Source of the DNA: JBBDYD01 sp040901865
Lineage (GTDB): Bacteria; Bacteroidota; Ignavibacteria; UBA10030
NCBI GenBank assembly: GCA_040901865.1
Contig: JBBDYD010000093.1
Location: 1-5,082, forward strand
DNA: 5,082 nucleotides
Reading direction: 5' to 3'
Part shown: piece after piece, positions 1 through 5,082 of the stretch
Layout of the letters: every line of letters begins with the position of its first letter
How positions within the stretch are numbered: position 1 is the first letter of the stretch
Program-made: the position numbers and the translations under genes
Notes under the pieces: generated by a model
Databases searched by the model: none
The model's input: the letters and a program-made list of their open reading frames with translations, nothing else
Told to the model about the DNA's origin: nothing

Positions 1-328
1 GCCCGGCCCGGGCGATCCGGATCGCCAATCCGCCGGCTCCGCATCCCACATCCAACACAGATCCGGGTCGAGGCATTGCATTCAAGAACAGCATGGCATC
101 ATTCTCTTCGACGCAATCATTGCCGCGGTTTTTCCACGCGCGATCGTAGGCGGCTCTCCACTCCTCGTCCGACAGGTGCGCAAACTTCTCCCTCCAGTCT
201 ACCTCAAACCAATCGCCGTATTTTCTCAGCAAAGTACGACGGGCAAACCAGCGCTGATTGATTCCACTCAGGAATCTGCGCAACGGCTGTGGAAGAATAC
301 GCTTCAGAGATTCATACACGCGGGCCAT
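1..328 (-). CDS. class I SAM-dependent methyltransferase, N-terminal part (runs off the left edge)
   Basis: The visible 109 residues start at an ATG (328-326) and run off the left edge without a stop. An N-terminal stretch of about 85 residues, rich in Arg and Trp, precedes the SAM-binding motif I, read as SVLDVGCGAGG at residues 90-100. This motif is the glycine-rich loop of Rossmann-fold methyltransferases (seen); later motifs and the substrate-determining part are outside the window, so the substrate is unknown. The start follows the stop of the EVE-domain gene by only 4 nt, which suggests translational coupling in one operon with pabBC and the EVE gene. No strong Shine-Dalgarno is visible, and no other in-frame ATG, GTG or TTG occurs just upstream. 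Ubiquinone/menaquinone-type or small-molecule methyltransferases are possible relatives, but this cannot be decided from the N-terminus. Confidence 0.82.
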   Translation of the reverse strand, partial: MARVYESLKRILPQPLRRFLSGINQRWFARRTLLRKYGDWFEVDWREKFAHLSDEEWRAAYDRAWKNRGNDCVEENDAMLFLNAMPRPGSVLDVGCGAGGLAIRIARAG

Positions 329-332
329 GGTT

Positions 333-737
333 CTACCGCGACATCTGCATGATGTACCTCCAGAGTACCGTCGGAACCGGCATGACCGAAAGCCGCGGAA
401 TTCTGACCAGTTCGAAATCCTTGAAAACCTTTTCCGCTTTCACAGATGCGAGCGAAACGGAGTTGGCCAATCTCCTGACGGGTTTCAGATTGATCACCAC
501 AAGGCGCTGGTCCTTGCTTTTCGGATCAGGATAGGGCTCACTTGTCACTTCTGCAATTCCAATGATACTCTTTTCCACGCCTGTATGGTACAACAAGACT
601 TGGTCTCCTTTCCTCATCGACCGGAGGTGCTTAAGGGCAACAGGATTGGAAACACCGTCCCAAACGGCTTTTCCGTCCCTTTCGAGATCAGCATACGAAT
701 AGGTGCCCGGTTCGGTTTTCATCAGCCATGTCGGCAT
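333..737 (-). CDS. EVE domain-containing protein (THYN1-like)
   Basis: A complete 134-residue protein made of a single EVE domain, the PUA-like fold that in characterised members binds modified bases in DNA or RNA. Landmarks seen: WLMKTEP at residues 4-10, WDGV at 26-29, GDQVLLYHTG at 44-53, IIGIAEV at 58-64, then YPDP at 69-72 and RIPRLSVMPV at 112-121 near the C-terminus. The length is slightly short for the family (usually about 135-155). The segment after WDGV reads SNPVALKHLR rather than the common RNYQARNNLR, so the ligand pocket may differ. The start is well supported by an AGGAGG placed 4 nt upstream that also abuts the pabBC stop; the spacing between the two genes is 11 nt. The methyltransferase follows 4 nt downstream. 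The molecular function here is unknown beyond the fold. Confidence 0.92.
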   Translation of the reverse strand: MPTWLMKTEPGTYSYADLERDGKAVWDGVSNPVALKHLRSMRKGDQVLLYHTGVEKSIIGIAEVTSEPYPDPKSKDQRLVVINLKPVRRLANSVSLASVKAEKVFKDFELVRIPRLSVMPVPTVLWRYIMQMSR

Positions 738-741
738 TGTT

Positions 742-747
742 CCTCCT
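742..747 (-). promoter_or_regulatory. ribosome binding site of the EVE-domain gene
   Basis: The minus strand reads AGGAGG followed by AACA and the ATG at 737. It is a perfect Shine-Dalgarno core that lies just after the pabBC stop (TAA at 751-749). It fixes the EVE start and shows that this organism uses the anti-SD interaction at least for some genes. Confidence 0.85.
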
Positions 748-748
748 G

Positions 749-2644
749 TTACGGTGAAAGTTCGGGGATTGTGATCCTGACCATTCCGCGCACCGCGTTG
801 CAGAGGAATATCTCATCAGCGGCGGCCAGATCATCGGGGTAAAGCGTTTTCTCAACCATGTCCTTTCGTTTGGACGAAAGCATGTGCGCACGAAACGTCC
901 CTGGCAATACTCCGGAATCCAGCGGCGGAGTGAAATACCGGTTGCCGGATCGGATGACGACATTTGTTCTTGTGCCCTCCGTTACTTCCCCCTTTTCGTT
1001 TTGAAAAAGTGCATCGAAATAGCCGTTCGCCTGCGCGGCGGCATATTCGGCTTCATAAAACTCCCTCCGGGTTGTTTTATGAAAGAGAAACCGGTCCCGG
1101 GAATCCGTCCGTCCCCGCGCCATTCGCACTTGTGTTTCCTTTGGCAGGTCTTCAAGGCGGCTTCCAGAAAGTGTTACGTTTCCCAAGCGGTCCAAAAGAA
1201 GGCGCGCGCGCATCGGTCCCTTTTTCTTCATCGACCCTTTGGAGAAATTGGCCAGTGTTTGCCGAACCGACGTGACATCGTATGCAAATCCGAAATACCG
1301 CGCCGAAGACCAAAGGCGCTTGAGGTGGAGAGGAAGAAGAGACCATCCCCGGTCAGACGTCCAGAGCATTGTTTCTATCAATTGAAAAGTGCCCCGTGAT
1401 TCCAAAAGAAAACGCCCTTTGAGCAAACACTCTTCGTACTCTCCGAATAACTCAGAATCGTGCACCACGCCGCTACCCACGCCAACTACGGCTTGCCCAC
1501 TTCCTTTGTCGATCACCGCAGTGCGGATGGCAACACTAAACACGGCTGTGTTGCTCGGTGCAATGAATCCAATGCTTCCCGTGTACACTCCTCTGGGAGT
1601 CGTTTCAAGCTCACGAATGATCTGCATGGTCCGAATTTTTGGCGCCCCGGTTACCGACCCACTGGGAAACAGGGCCTGAAACAACTGAGGGATTCCCACA
1701 TCAGGTCTCAGACGGGCCTCGATCGTGCTTGTCGCCTGAAAAACTGTTTCGTACCTCTCAATTTCATAATACTTCCGCACCCTGACGCTTCCCGGTCGGG
1801 CAATCCGTCCCGCGTCATTGCGTAAGAGATCCACGATCATGAGATTTTCCGCCCGGTTTTTGTTCGACTGCCCGAGCCATTCCTTTTGGCGACGGTCCTC
1901 CTCCTCCGTACGCCCGCGTGGCGCAGTGCCCTTCATGGGCTTCAGGATCAACTGGGATCCCTGCCTCCGAAAGAACAATTCGGGAGAAACCGAAAGAATG
2001 CAGTGACTGCCCGTATTAATAAAGGCTGAATAGGCGACCCGTTGAGAGCGTCGAAGCGTATCGTACCAATCCGCCGGCGAGCCGGGGTAATTCATTGTCA
2101 GCGGAAATGTGAAATTGACTTGATAGGTATCTCCTTCGGCAATATACCGTTGAATCCGCTCGACAGACTCTGCATGGAGTTCCTGTGTTATGTACGGTTG
2201 AAACATTCCTGGTGCCGACAGCATTTCGTTGCGCTTTTTCGGACGCCGACCCGGAGGGCGCACCCCGCCCCATGTGACAGTCTTTCCCGACTGGTCAAAT
2301 CTTGCAGGGCGTTTGTAAAGTCCGAACCACACAAGAGGCACCTTTGGCAGACGGTCCTTGGGAAGTTGATCTTCGAACGCAAGACCTGCCTCGTACGAAA
2401 CGAAACCCGCTGCAAACAGGCCATCGGAAACTCCCTGCTCCACGTCCCTGAGGGCGGGCAGGACATCCGAATATTCTGAAACGACGATGATTCGTTGCGG
2501 ATCTGTAAACAGATATCCTTGCCGGCCTTTCGATGGTGCATTCGACTCGAGCAGAATTGACCCGGGGTGGTTGTTGACCACGCCCAAGATTGCTTCCCCG
2601 ACCATTCCATCGGGCGTAAACCAATTGGATAAAGGAGGTTTCAT
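749..2644 (-). CDS. pabBC: bifunctional aminodeoxychorismate synthase component I / aminodeoxychorismate lyase (PabB-PabC fusion)
   Basis: Makes p-aminobenzoate for folate: the PabB part converts chorismate and ammonia to 4-amino-4-deoxychorismate, and the PLP-dependent PabC part removes pyruvate. Numbering from the upstream TTG at 2677: the PabB chorismate-binding domain spans about 160-427 with KPMKGT at 246-251 (Lys249 marks PabB; TrpE has Ala here), ENLMIVDLLRND at 277-288, SGSVTGAPK at 339-347 and EYEE at 413-416 (metal site). The fold-type IV lyase domain spans about 432-640 with LIETM at 433-437, HKTTRREFY at 533-541 (Lys534 the likely PLP lysine), GEVTEGTRTN at 563-572 and LPGTFR at 591-596. 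I prefer the ATG at 2644 (631 residues) because the TTG at 2677 lies inside the upstream terminator hairpin; the longer form would have 642 residues. Neither start has a clear Shine-Dalgarno. The glutaminase partner PabA is not in the window. First gene of an apparent operon with the EVE and methyltransferase genes. Confidence 0.93.
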   Translation of the reverse strand: MKPPLSNWFTPDGMVGEAILGVVNNHPGSILLESNAPSKGRQGYLFTDPQRIIVVSEYSDVLPALRDVEQGVSDGLFAAGFVSYEAGLAFEDQLPKDRLPKVPLVWFGLYKRPARFDQSGKTVTWGGVRPPGRRPKKRNEMLSAPGMFQPYITQELHAESVERIQRYIAEGDTYQVNFTFPLTMNYPGSPADWYDTLRRSQRVAYSAFINTGSHCILSVSPELFFRRQGSQLILKPMKGTAPRGRTEEEDRRQKEWLGQSNKNRAENLMIVDLLRNDAGRIARPGSVRVRKYYEIERYETVFQATSTIEARLRPDVGIPQLFQALFPSGSVTGAPKIRTMQIIRELETTPRGVYTGSIGFIAPSNTAVFSVAIRTAVIDKGSGQAVVGVGSGVVHDSELFGEYEECLLKGRFLLESRGTFQLIETMLWTSDRGWSLLPLHLKRLWSSARYFGFAYDVTSVRQTLANFSKGSMKKKGPMRARLLLDRLGNVTLSGSRLEDLPKETQVRMARGRTDSRDRFLFHKTTRREFYEAEYAAAQANGYFDALFQNEKGEVTEGTRTNVVIRSGNRYFTPPLDSGVLPGTFRAHMLSSKRKDMVEKTLYPDDLAAADEIFLCNAVRGMVRITIPELSP

Positions 2645-2657
2645 TGAAGGGTCGAAC

Positions 2658-2695
2658 AAAAAAGCCGCCTTTTTCAAATATCGAAAAAGACGGCT
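2658..2695 (-). terminator. intrinsic terminator after the glutathione peroxidase gene
   Basis: On the minus strand a 13-bp stem with one mismatch (AGCCGTCTTTTTC pairing with GAAAAAGGCGGCT, loop of 7 nt) is followed directly by a run of six T. It begins 18 nt after the gpx stop, so it should end the PspC-gpx transcript. The plus-strand reading has no T run after the stem, so it is one-directional. It overlaps the TTG that would be the longest pabBC start. Confidence 0.85.
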
Positions 2696-2713
2696 GGCAA
2701 TACCCGCTCCCGC

Positions 2714-3283
2714 TTACTGCTGAGCCAAGAGAACTTCAATCTTGCTGATTACATCTGCGTCTGTCGGCTTTGTCCTGGTTGGAATCATGGCAACGACCGT
2801 TCCACTGCGATCAACAAGGTATTTCTGAAAGTTCCACTTCACGTCTCCGGGGGCCGGCGATTCTGTAGTGAGATATTTGTACAAAGGGTGCTGATCCGTT
2901 CCCTTCACGCTGATCTTTGAGAACAGATCGAACGTGACATCGTACTTTGTGGAGCAAAACTCCTTGATCTCGTCATCCGTTCCCGGCTCCTGACTTCCGA
3001 AATTGTTGGCAGGAAATCCCAGGATGACAAATCCCTGTTTGTTGTACTTGCGGTACACTTCTTCAAGATCCTTATACTGCGGCGTGTGTCCGCATTTCGA
3101 GGCCACATTGACCAGGAGAAGCACTTTTCCTTTGTACTCGGCGAGGGATCGGTCCTTCCCATCGATAGTCTTCATGGTAAATCTGTACAAGGGCGAAGAG
3201 TCTGTCATGGATTTGTCTTGTCGGAGATTGAAGAACAAGAGGGGGGTGAAAGCCAAGAACACTACTTTCGGACCGATATTCAT
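2714..3283 (-). CDS. glutathione peroxidase family protein (Cys type) with N-terminal membrane anchor or signal
   Basis: A 189-residue thioredoxin-fold peroxidase that reduces hydroperoxides. Seen: NVASKCGHTPQY at 59-70 with peroxidatic Cys64 encoded by TGC (no selenocysteine), GFPANNFGSQEPG at 89-101 containing Gln98, and KWNF at 149-152 giving Trp150 and Asn151, which completes the catalytic tetrad. Cys110 in the FCSTKYDVTF stretch is the likely resolving cysteine, so thioredoxin is a plausible reductant, as known for bacterial and plant Cys-GPx. Residues 1-20 are hydrophobic after Lys6 and look like a signal anchor; a shorter form from Met26 (3208) would be the usual cytosolic protein. The longer start is favoured because its ATG overlaps the PspC stop as ATGA and has GAAGG (3294-3290) 6 nt upstream, while no SD precedes Met26. 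No lipobox is visible. Followed by a strong terminator. Confidence 0.93.
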   Translation of the reverse strand: MNIGPKVVFLAFTPLLFFNLRQDKSMTDSSPLYRFTMKTIDGKDRSLAEYKGKVLLLVNVASKCGHTPQYKDLEEVYRKYNKQGFVILGFPANNFGSQEPGTDDEIKEFCSTKYDVTFDLFSKISVKGTDQHPLYKYLTTESPAPGDVKWNFQKYLVDRSGTVVAMIPTRTKPTDADVISKIEVLLAQQ

Positions 3284-3537
3284 TTCCGGCCTTCAACCTC
3301 ACTCGCCGTCGGCACAATCCACCAGGCAACGAGATACCCGATGACAAAAGGGACAATCCCGGTGATGAAAGTGAACACGACGGCAACCAAACGAACAATC
3401 GTAGGGTCAACATCGAGGTGTTCCCCAACGCCGCCACAAACGCCGGCAATCTTTCTGTTGGTTTCAGAACGATAGAGTCTTTTCATTGTATGACCGGCAG
3501 TTTGTGCCCCTGCCGAAGGCTTTCGTTTTGTTCCCAT
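3280..3537 (-). CDS. PspC domain-containing small membrane protein
   Basis: An 85-residue protein with the PspC domain: RLYRSETNRKIAGVCGGVGE at residues 20-39, then EHLDVDPTIVRL and a single hydrophobic segment at about 47-76 ending in a WW pair. PspC proteins sit in the inner membrane and take part in envelope-stress sensing in characterised systems; a specific role here is inferred only from the family. The start is uncertain: the ATG at 3537 adds 17 polar residues, while Met18 (ATG at 3486) is where most PspC domains begin; neither has a clear Shine-Dalgarno. The stop TGA overlaps the gpx ATG by 4 nt (ATGA), which indicates co-translation with the peroxidase. A DUF4097 gene lies upstream on the same strand, a pairing also known from yvlB/yvlC in Bacillus subtilis. 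Confidence 0.9.
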   Translation of the reverse strand: MGTKRKPSAGAQTAGHTMKRLYRSETNRKIAGVCGGVGEHLDVDPTIVRLVAVVFTFITGIVPFVIGYLVAWWIVPTASEVEGRK

Positions 3538-3620
3538 GGAGCAATAAAGAGAAAAACAGCGCAGGAATCAAGAAGGAAGGCGGGGATAATGCTTTTTAGG
3601 AGATAAAAGAAAAAGAAAAT

Positions 3621-3796
3621 GTCCAATATCCCCGGCCCAATTAATGCTTAAAAGGGGCGGTCGAACGTCCAATGTAGAATGTCCAGGAAGTAGGAAACCA
3701 AATTCGACATTGGGAGTTGGGCGTTCTGCGTTGGATATTGCTCTTTACCGGATAACGGCAATATCCAATATCGAACGTCCAATATCGAATGTCGAA
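3621..3796. repeat. composite palindromic intergenic repeat (three related arms)
   Basis: The stretch between DUF4097 and PspC is built from variants of one AT-rich unit around GTCCAATATC. Arm A is at 3661-3683, arm B (inverted) at 3703-3740 and arm C at 3759-3796. A and C share 21 of 23 bases (3661-3683 against 3771-3793). B and C form a long imperfect hairpin: 29 of 38 positions are complementary, with a perfect 10-bp inner stem TTGGATATTG / CAATATCCAA and an 18-nt loop at 3741-3758. The core GTCCAATATC also occurs exactly at 3621-3630 and 3777-3786. Reading frames across it give peptides such as SNIERPISNVE, typical of spurious ORFs in interspersed repeats. It has no T run, so it is not a standard terminator, although it starts 5 nt after the DUF4097 stop. 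No transposase is nearby. Confidence 0.75.
3703..3796. repeat. long imperfect inverted repeat (hairpin of arms B and C)
   Basis: The arms 3703-3740 and 3759-3796 pair over 38 positions with 29 Watson-Crick pairs; the outermost 9 (3703-3711 with 3788-3796) and innermost 10 (3731-3740 with 3759-3768) pairs are perfect. As RNA at the 3' end of the DUF4097 message it could stabilise the transcript against exonucleases; this role is inferred. Confidence 0.75.
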
Positions 3797-3801
3797 GTTG
3801 T

Positions 3802-4593
3802 CTACTTGTACAACACCTTGAAATTCCCCTTATCCGTCCGAAGCCGGAGGGTCGGTCCGCCTCCATTGACATCGCCGTCATAGCTGGAACGGTTCTTCGA
3901 CCTGTTTCTGGATGACGCGAAACTGAAATCAGAATCGAAGTCGCCCTTCCTCCCCAGGTCGGCGTCAAGCGTAAATCCGGCGGATCGGGGTAGGACAAGG
4001 TCAATGTCGCCTTTGTATGTTTCAAAGGAACTTGCAGAGGGATAGGAGGCAAATTCGATCCGACAGGTTCCTTTGTACGTCTCAAGATCCATTGCACCGG
4101 CAAGGCCGGTCACATCCACCCTCCCCTTGTAGGTGTTGAGTTCGATTCTTGCAGTCAGGTTTCTGACTTCGATTTCAGATTTATAATCTTTGATGCGTAG
4201 AGCGGACGTCGAAGGCATTTTGATCACATAATGTACGTAGGGAAGAGAACCGGAATCTCCGTTAAAAATCCCCCAGAATGATCCCGATCGCTTTCGAATT
4301 CCGTCGTAGTCGGTTTGGATGCGGACTGAGCCGGGAGAATCGGAAACTTTGATCTCGGTCTCACGGACTTTGTCGTCGGAGTATCGATCCCAATCCTCGG
4401 CCTCGATCGTGGCGACAATTTCCACTTCTGCTTTTTCCCATGTTTCCACCTTCACGCTTCCTTTATAGGTGTCGATGGACACCCTTCCGTCGCGATTCAG
4501 TGGGACCGTCTTCCGTACTTCCCGGGTCTCCTGACTGAAAACAAGGCCTGAAAGAATCACACTCGCAAACAACAAATACGCCGTCAGTTTCAT
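3802..4593 (-). CDS. secreted DUF4097 family beta-strand repeat protein
   Basis: A 263-residue exported protein. Residues 1-20 form a signal peptide (Lys2, hydrophobic core TAYLLFASVILSGLVF) with a likely cut before QETREV. The mature part is beta-rich with recurring turns: DTYKG at 41-45, DYKSE at 136-140, NTYKG at 153-157, ETYKG at 171-175, ETYKG at 191-195 and a degenerate TDKG at 253-256. The last regular copies are 18-19 residues apart, which suggests one solenoid coil per repeat. This matches the DUF4097 (putative adhesin, YvlB/LiaG-like) family, whose biochemical role is unknown. Residues 98-117 form a Gly/Ser-rich insertion, and 226-240 is a Ser/Arg/Asn-rich loop. The ATG at 4593 was chosen because it begins the signal peptide and has GGGAGA 8 nt upstream; an in-frame extension to 4716 has no such support. 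The palindromic repeat follows directly. Confidence 0.9.
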   Translation of the reverse strand: MKLTAYLLFASVILSGLVFSQETREVRKTVPLNRDGRVSIDTYKGSVKVETWEKAEVEIVATIEAEDWDRYSDDKVRETEIKVSDSPGSVRIQTDYDGIRKRSGSFWGIFNGDSGSLPYVHYVIKMPSTSALRIKDYKSEIEVRNLTARIELNTYKGRVDVTGLAGAMDLETYKGTCRIEFASYPSASSFETYKGDIDLVLPRSAGFTLDADLGRKGDFDSDFSFASSRNRSKNRSSYDGDVNGGGPTLRLRTDKGNFKVLYK

Positions 4594-4601
4594 AATAGTA
4601 T

Positions 4602-4607
4602 TCTCCC
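4602..4607 (-). promoter_or_regulatory. ribosome binding site of the DUF4097 gene
   Basis: The minus strand reads GGGAGA, 8 nt before the ATG at 4593. It decides the start in favour of the signal-peptide methionine over the in-frame ATG at 4716. Confidence 0.7.
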
Positions 4608-4708
4608 GAAGATGCCCTTTATCTACGTAATGAGACTCATGAAGTTGCGGAAAGGTTGGGCGAGGGCCACTTCCAGAAATGAACATAGTGTTTTGAACTC
4701 GAACGGCA

Positions 4709-5082
4709 CTATTCATCCGTCGAGCGGCGGGTTTTCTTGCGGTCGGATCGGATTCGTTTTGCTCTCAGGCGTAGTTCCCTTGAGCTTTTTGTGGGCTTGG
4801 TCGCCTTGCGTCTTTTCCGGGGTTTCAACGCATTTCCAACAAGTTCCACGAATCTCTCAATGACTCTTTGCTTGTTTTCCCATTGACTGCGGGACTCCTG
4901 CGACACGACCCTCAAAACACCGTGGCGGTCGAGGCGGGATTGCAGCCGTTCGAGCAAAACCGACTTTTCATCGGGTGTCAGACTCGTCGATCCCGGAATA
5001 TCAAACCGAAGTTCGACCTTCGTCTCAAGCTTGTTGACATTCTGGCCGCCCGGTCCCCCGCTGCGCGATGTTGTGAATTCCA
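4709..5082 (-). CDS. arfB: ArfB-like alternative ribosome-rescue factor / aminoacyl-tRNA hydrolase, C-terminal part (starts outside the window)
   Basis: The visible 123 codons read from the right edge to a TAG at 4711-4709. Near the edge is SRSGGPGGQNVNKLETKVEL, the class I release-factor-type GGQ loop that hydrolyses peptidyl-tRNA on the ribosome. It lacks the codon-recognition domains of RF1/RF2 in the visible part; the domain ends after VVSQESRSQWENKQRVIERF and passes into a lysine/arginine-rich tail (KPRKRRKATKPTK and further, about the last 35 residues). In ArfB (YaeJ) this tail enters the empty mRNA channel of stalled ribosomes, so both hallmarks are present. The start and about 15-20 N-terminal residues lie beyond the window, judged from the usual length of about 140. 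Gap to the DUF4097 start is 115 nt, so they need not be co-transcribed. Confidence 0.92.
   Translation of the reverse strand, partial: EFTTSRSGGPGGQNVNKLETKVELRFDIPGSTSLTPDEKSVLLERLQSRLDRHGVLRVVSQESRSQWENKQRVIERFVELVGNALKPRKRRKATKPTKSSRELRLRAKRIRSDRKKTRRSTDE

Noticed and set aside
258..842. Long plus-strand frame of 194 codons opposite the EVE and pabBC genes
   Set aside because: It is antisense to two well-supported genes, has low-complexity His/Arg/Ser composition and no recognisable motif.
3051..3100. Selenocysteine glutathione peroxidase
   Set aside because: The codon at the active site is TGC (Cys64), not TGA, so no SECIS element is expected.
3621..3796. CRISPR array
   Set aside because: The repeats are inverted, unequal and without regular unique spacers, and there are no cas genes.
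3703..3796. Rho-independent terminator for DUF4097
   Set aside because: The stem is long, AT-rich and imperfect, and no T run follows it on either strand.
3644..4103. Frames on both strands across the intergenic repeat (79 and 151 codons)
   Set aside because: They translate the palindromic repeat and the antisense or shifted frame of the DUF4097 gene; the peptides are repeat-derived and no ribosome binding site is visible.
4594..4708. Possible promoter in the gap upstream of DUF4097
   Set aside because: No pair of -35/-10 or Bacteroidota-type elements with proper spacing could be found by eye.
4594..4716. N-terminal extension of the DUF4097 frame to the ATG at 4716
   Set aside because: The extension overlaps the arfB stop, is not protein-like, and would bury the clear signal peptide that starts at 4593 with its own GGGAGA.

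Overview
The window is a compact piece of bacterial chromosome in which every supported gene lies on the minus strand, so the right end is upstream. GC content is moderate. Gene content and protein style (a secreted DUF4097 protein, a PspC-domain protein, a Cys-type glutathione peroxidase with a membrane anchor, a PabB-PabC fusion, an intergenic palindromic repeat) would fit the Bacteroidota/Chlorobiota-Ignavibacteriota group, but no rRNA or strict marker gene is present, so this placement is an inference. No tRNA, rRNA, CRISPR array, transposase or phage gene was seen.

Layout in transcription order (right to left). (1) 5082-4709: C-terminal part of an ArfB-like peptidyl-tRNA hydrolase with the GGQ motif and a basic tail; its start lies outside the window. 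(2) A 115-bp gap without a convincing promoter, then 4593-3802: a secreted DUF4097 beta-repeat protein with a clear signal peptide, a good ribosome binding site and about 18-residue 'TYKG' repeats. (3) 3801-3538: an intergenic stretch that holds a composite palindromic repeat (about 3621-3796) starting 5 bp after the DUF4097 stop. (4) 3537-3280: a small PspC-domain membrane protein whose stop overlaps (ATGA) the start of (5) 3283-2714: a glutathione peroxidase with an N-terminal hydrophobic anchor. (6) 2695-2658: a strong intrinsic terminator closing the PspC-gpx unit. (7) 2644 (or 2677) to 749: a PabB-PabC fusion for p-aminobenzoate synthesis. (8) 737-333: an EVE-domain protein with a perfect AGGAGG. 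(9) 328 to the left edge: N-terminal part of a class I SAM methyltransferase.

Genes 7-9 are spaced by 11 and 4 nt and look like one operon. DUF4097 and PspC proteins are often neighbours in envelope-stress loci (for example yvlB/yvlC of Bacillus subtilis), so genes 2, 4 and 5 may form an envelope or oxidative-stress group now separated by the repeat. The most useful points for a second look are the pabBC start codon that falls inside the upstream terminator, the three-armed intergenic repeat, and the membrane-anchored peroxidase translationally coupled to PspC. I do not see a clearly new multi-gene system here.
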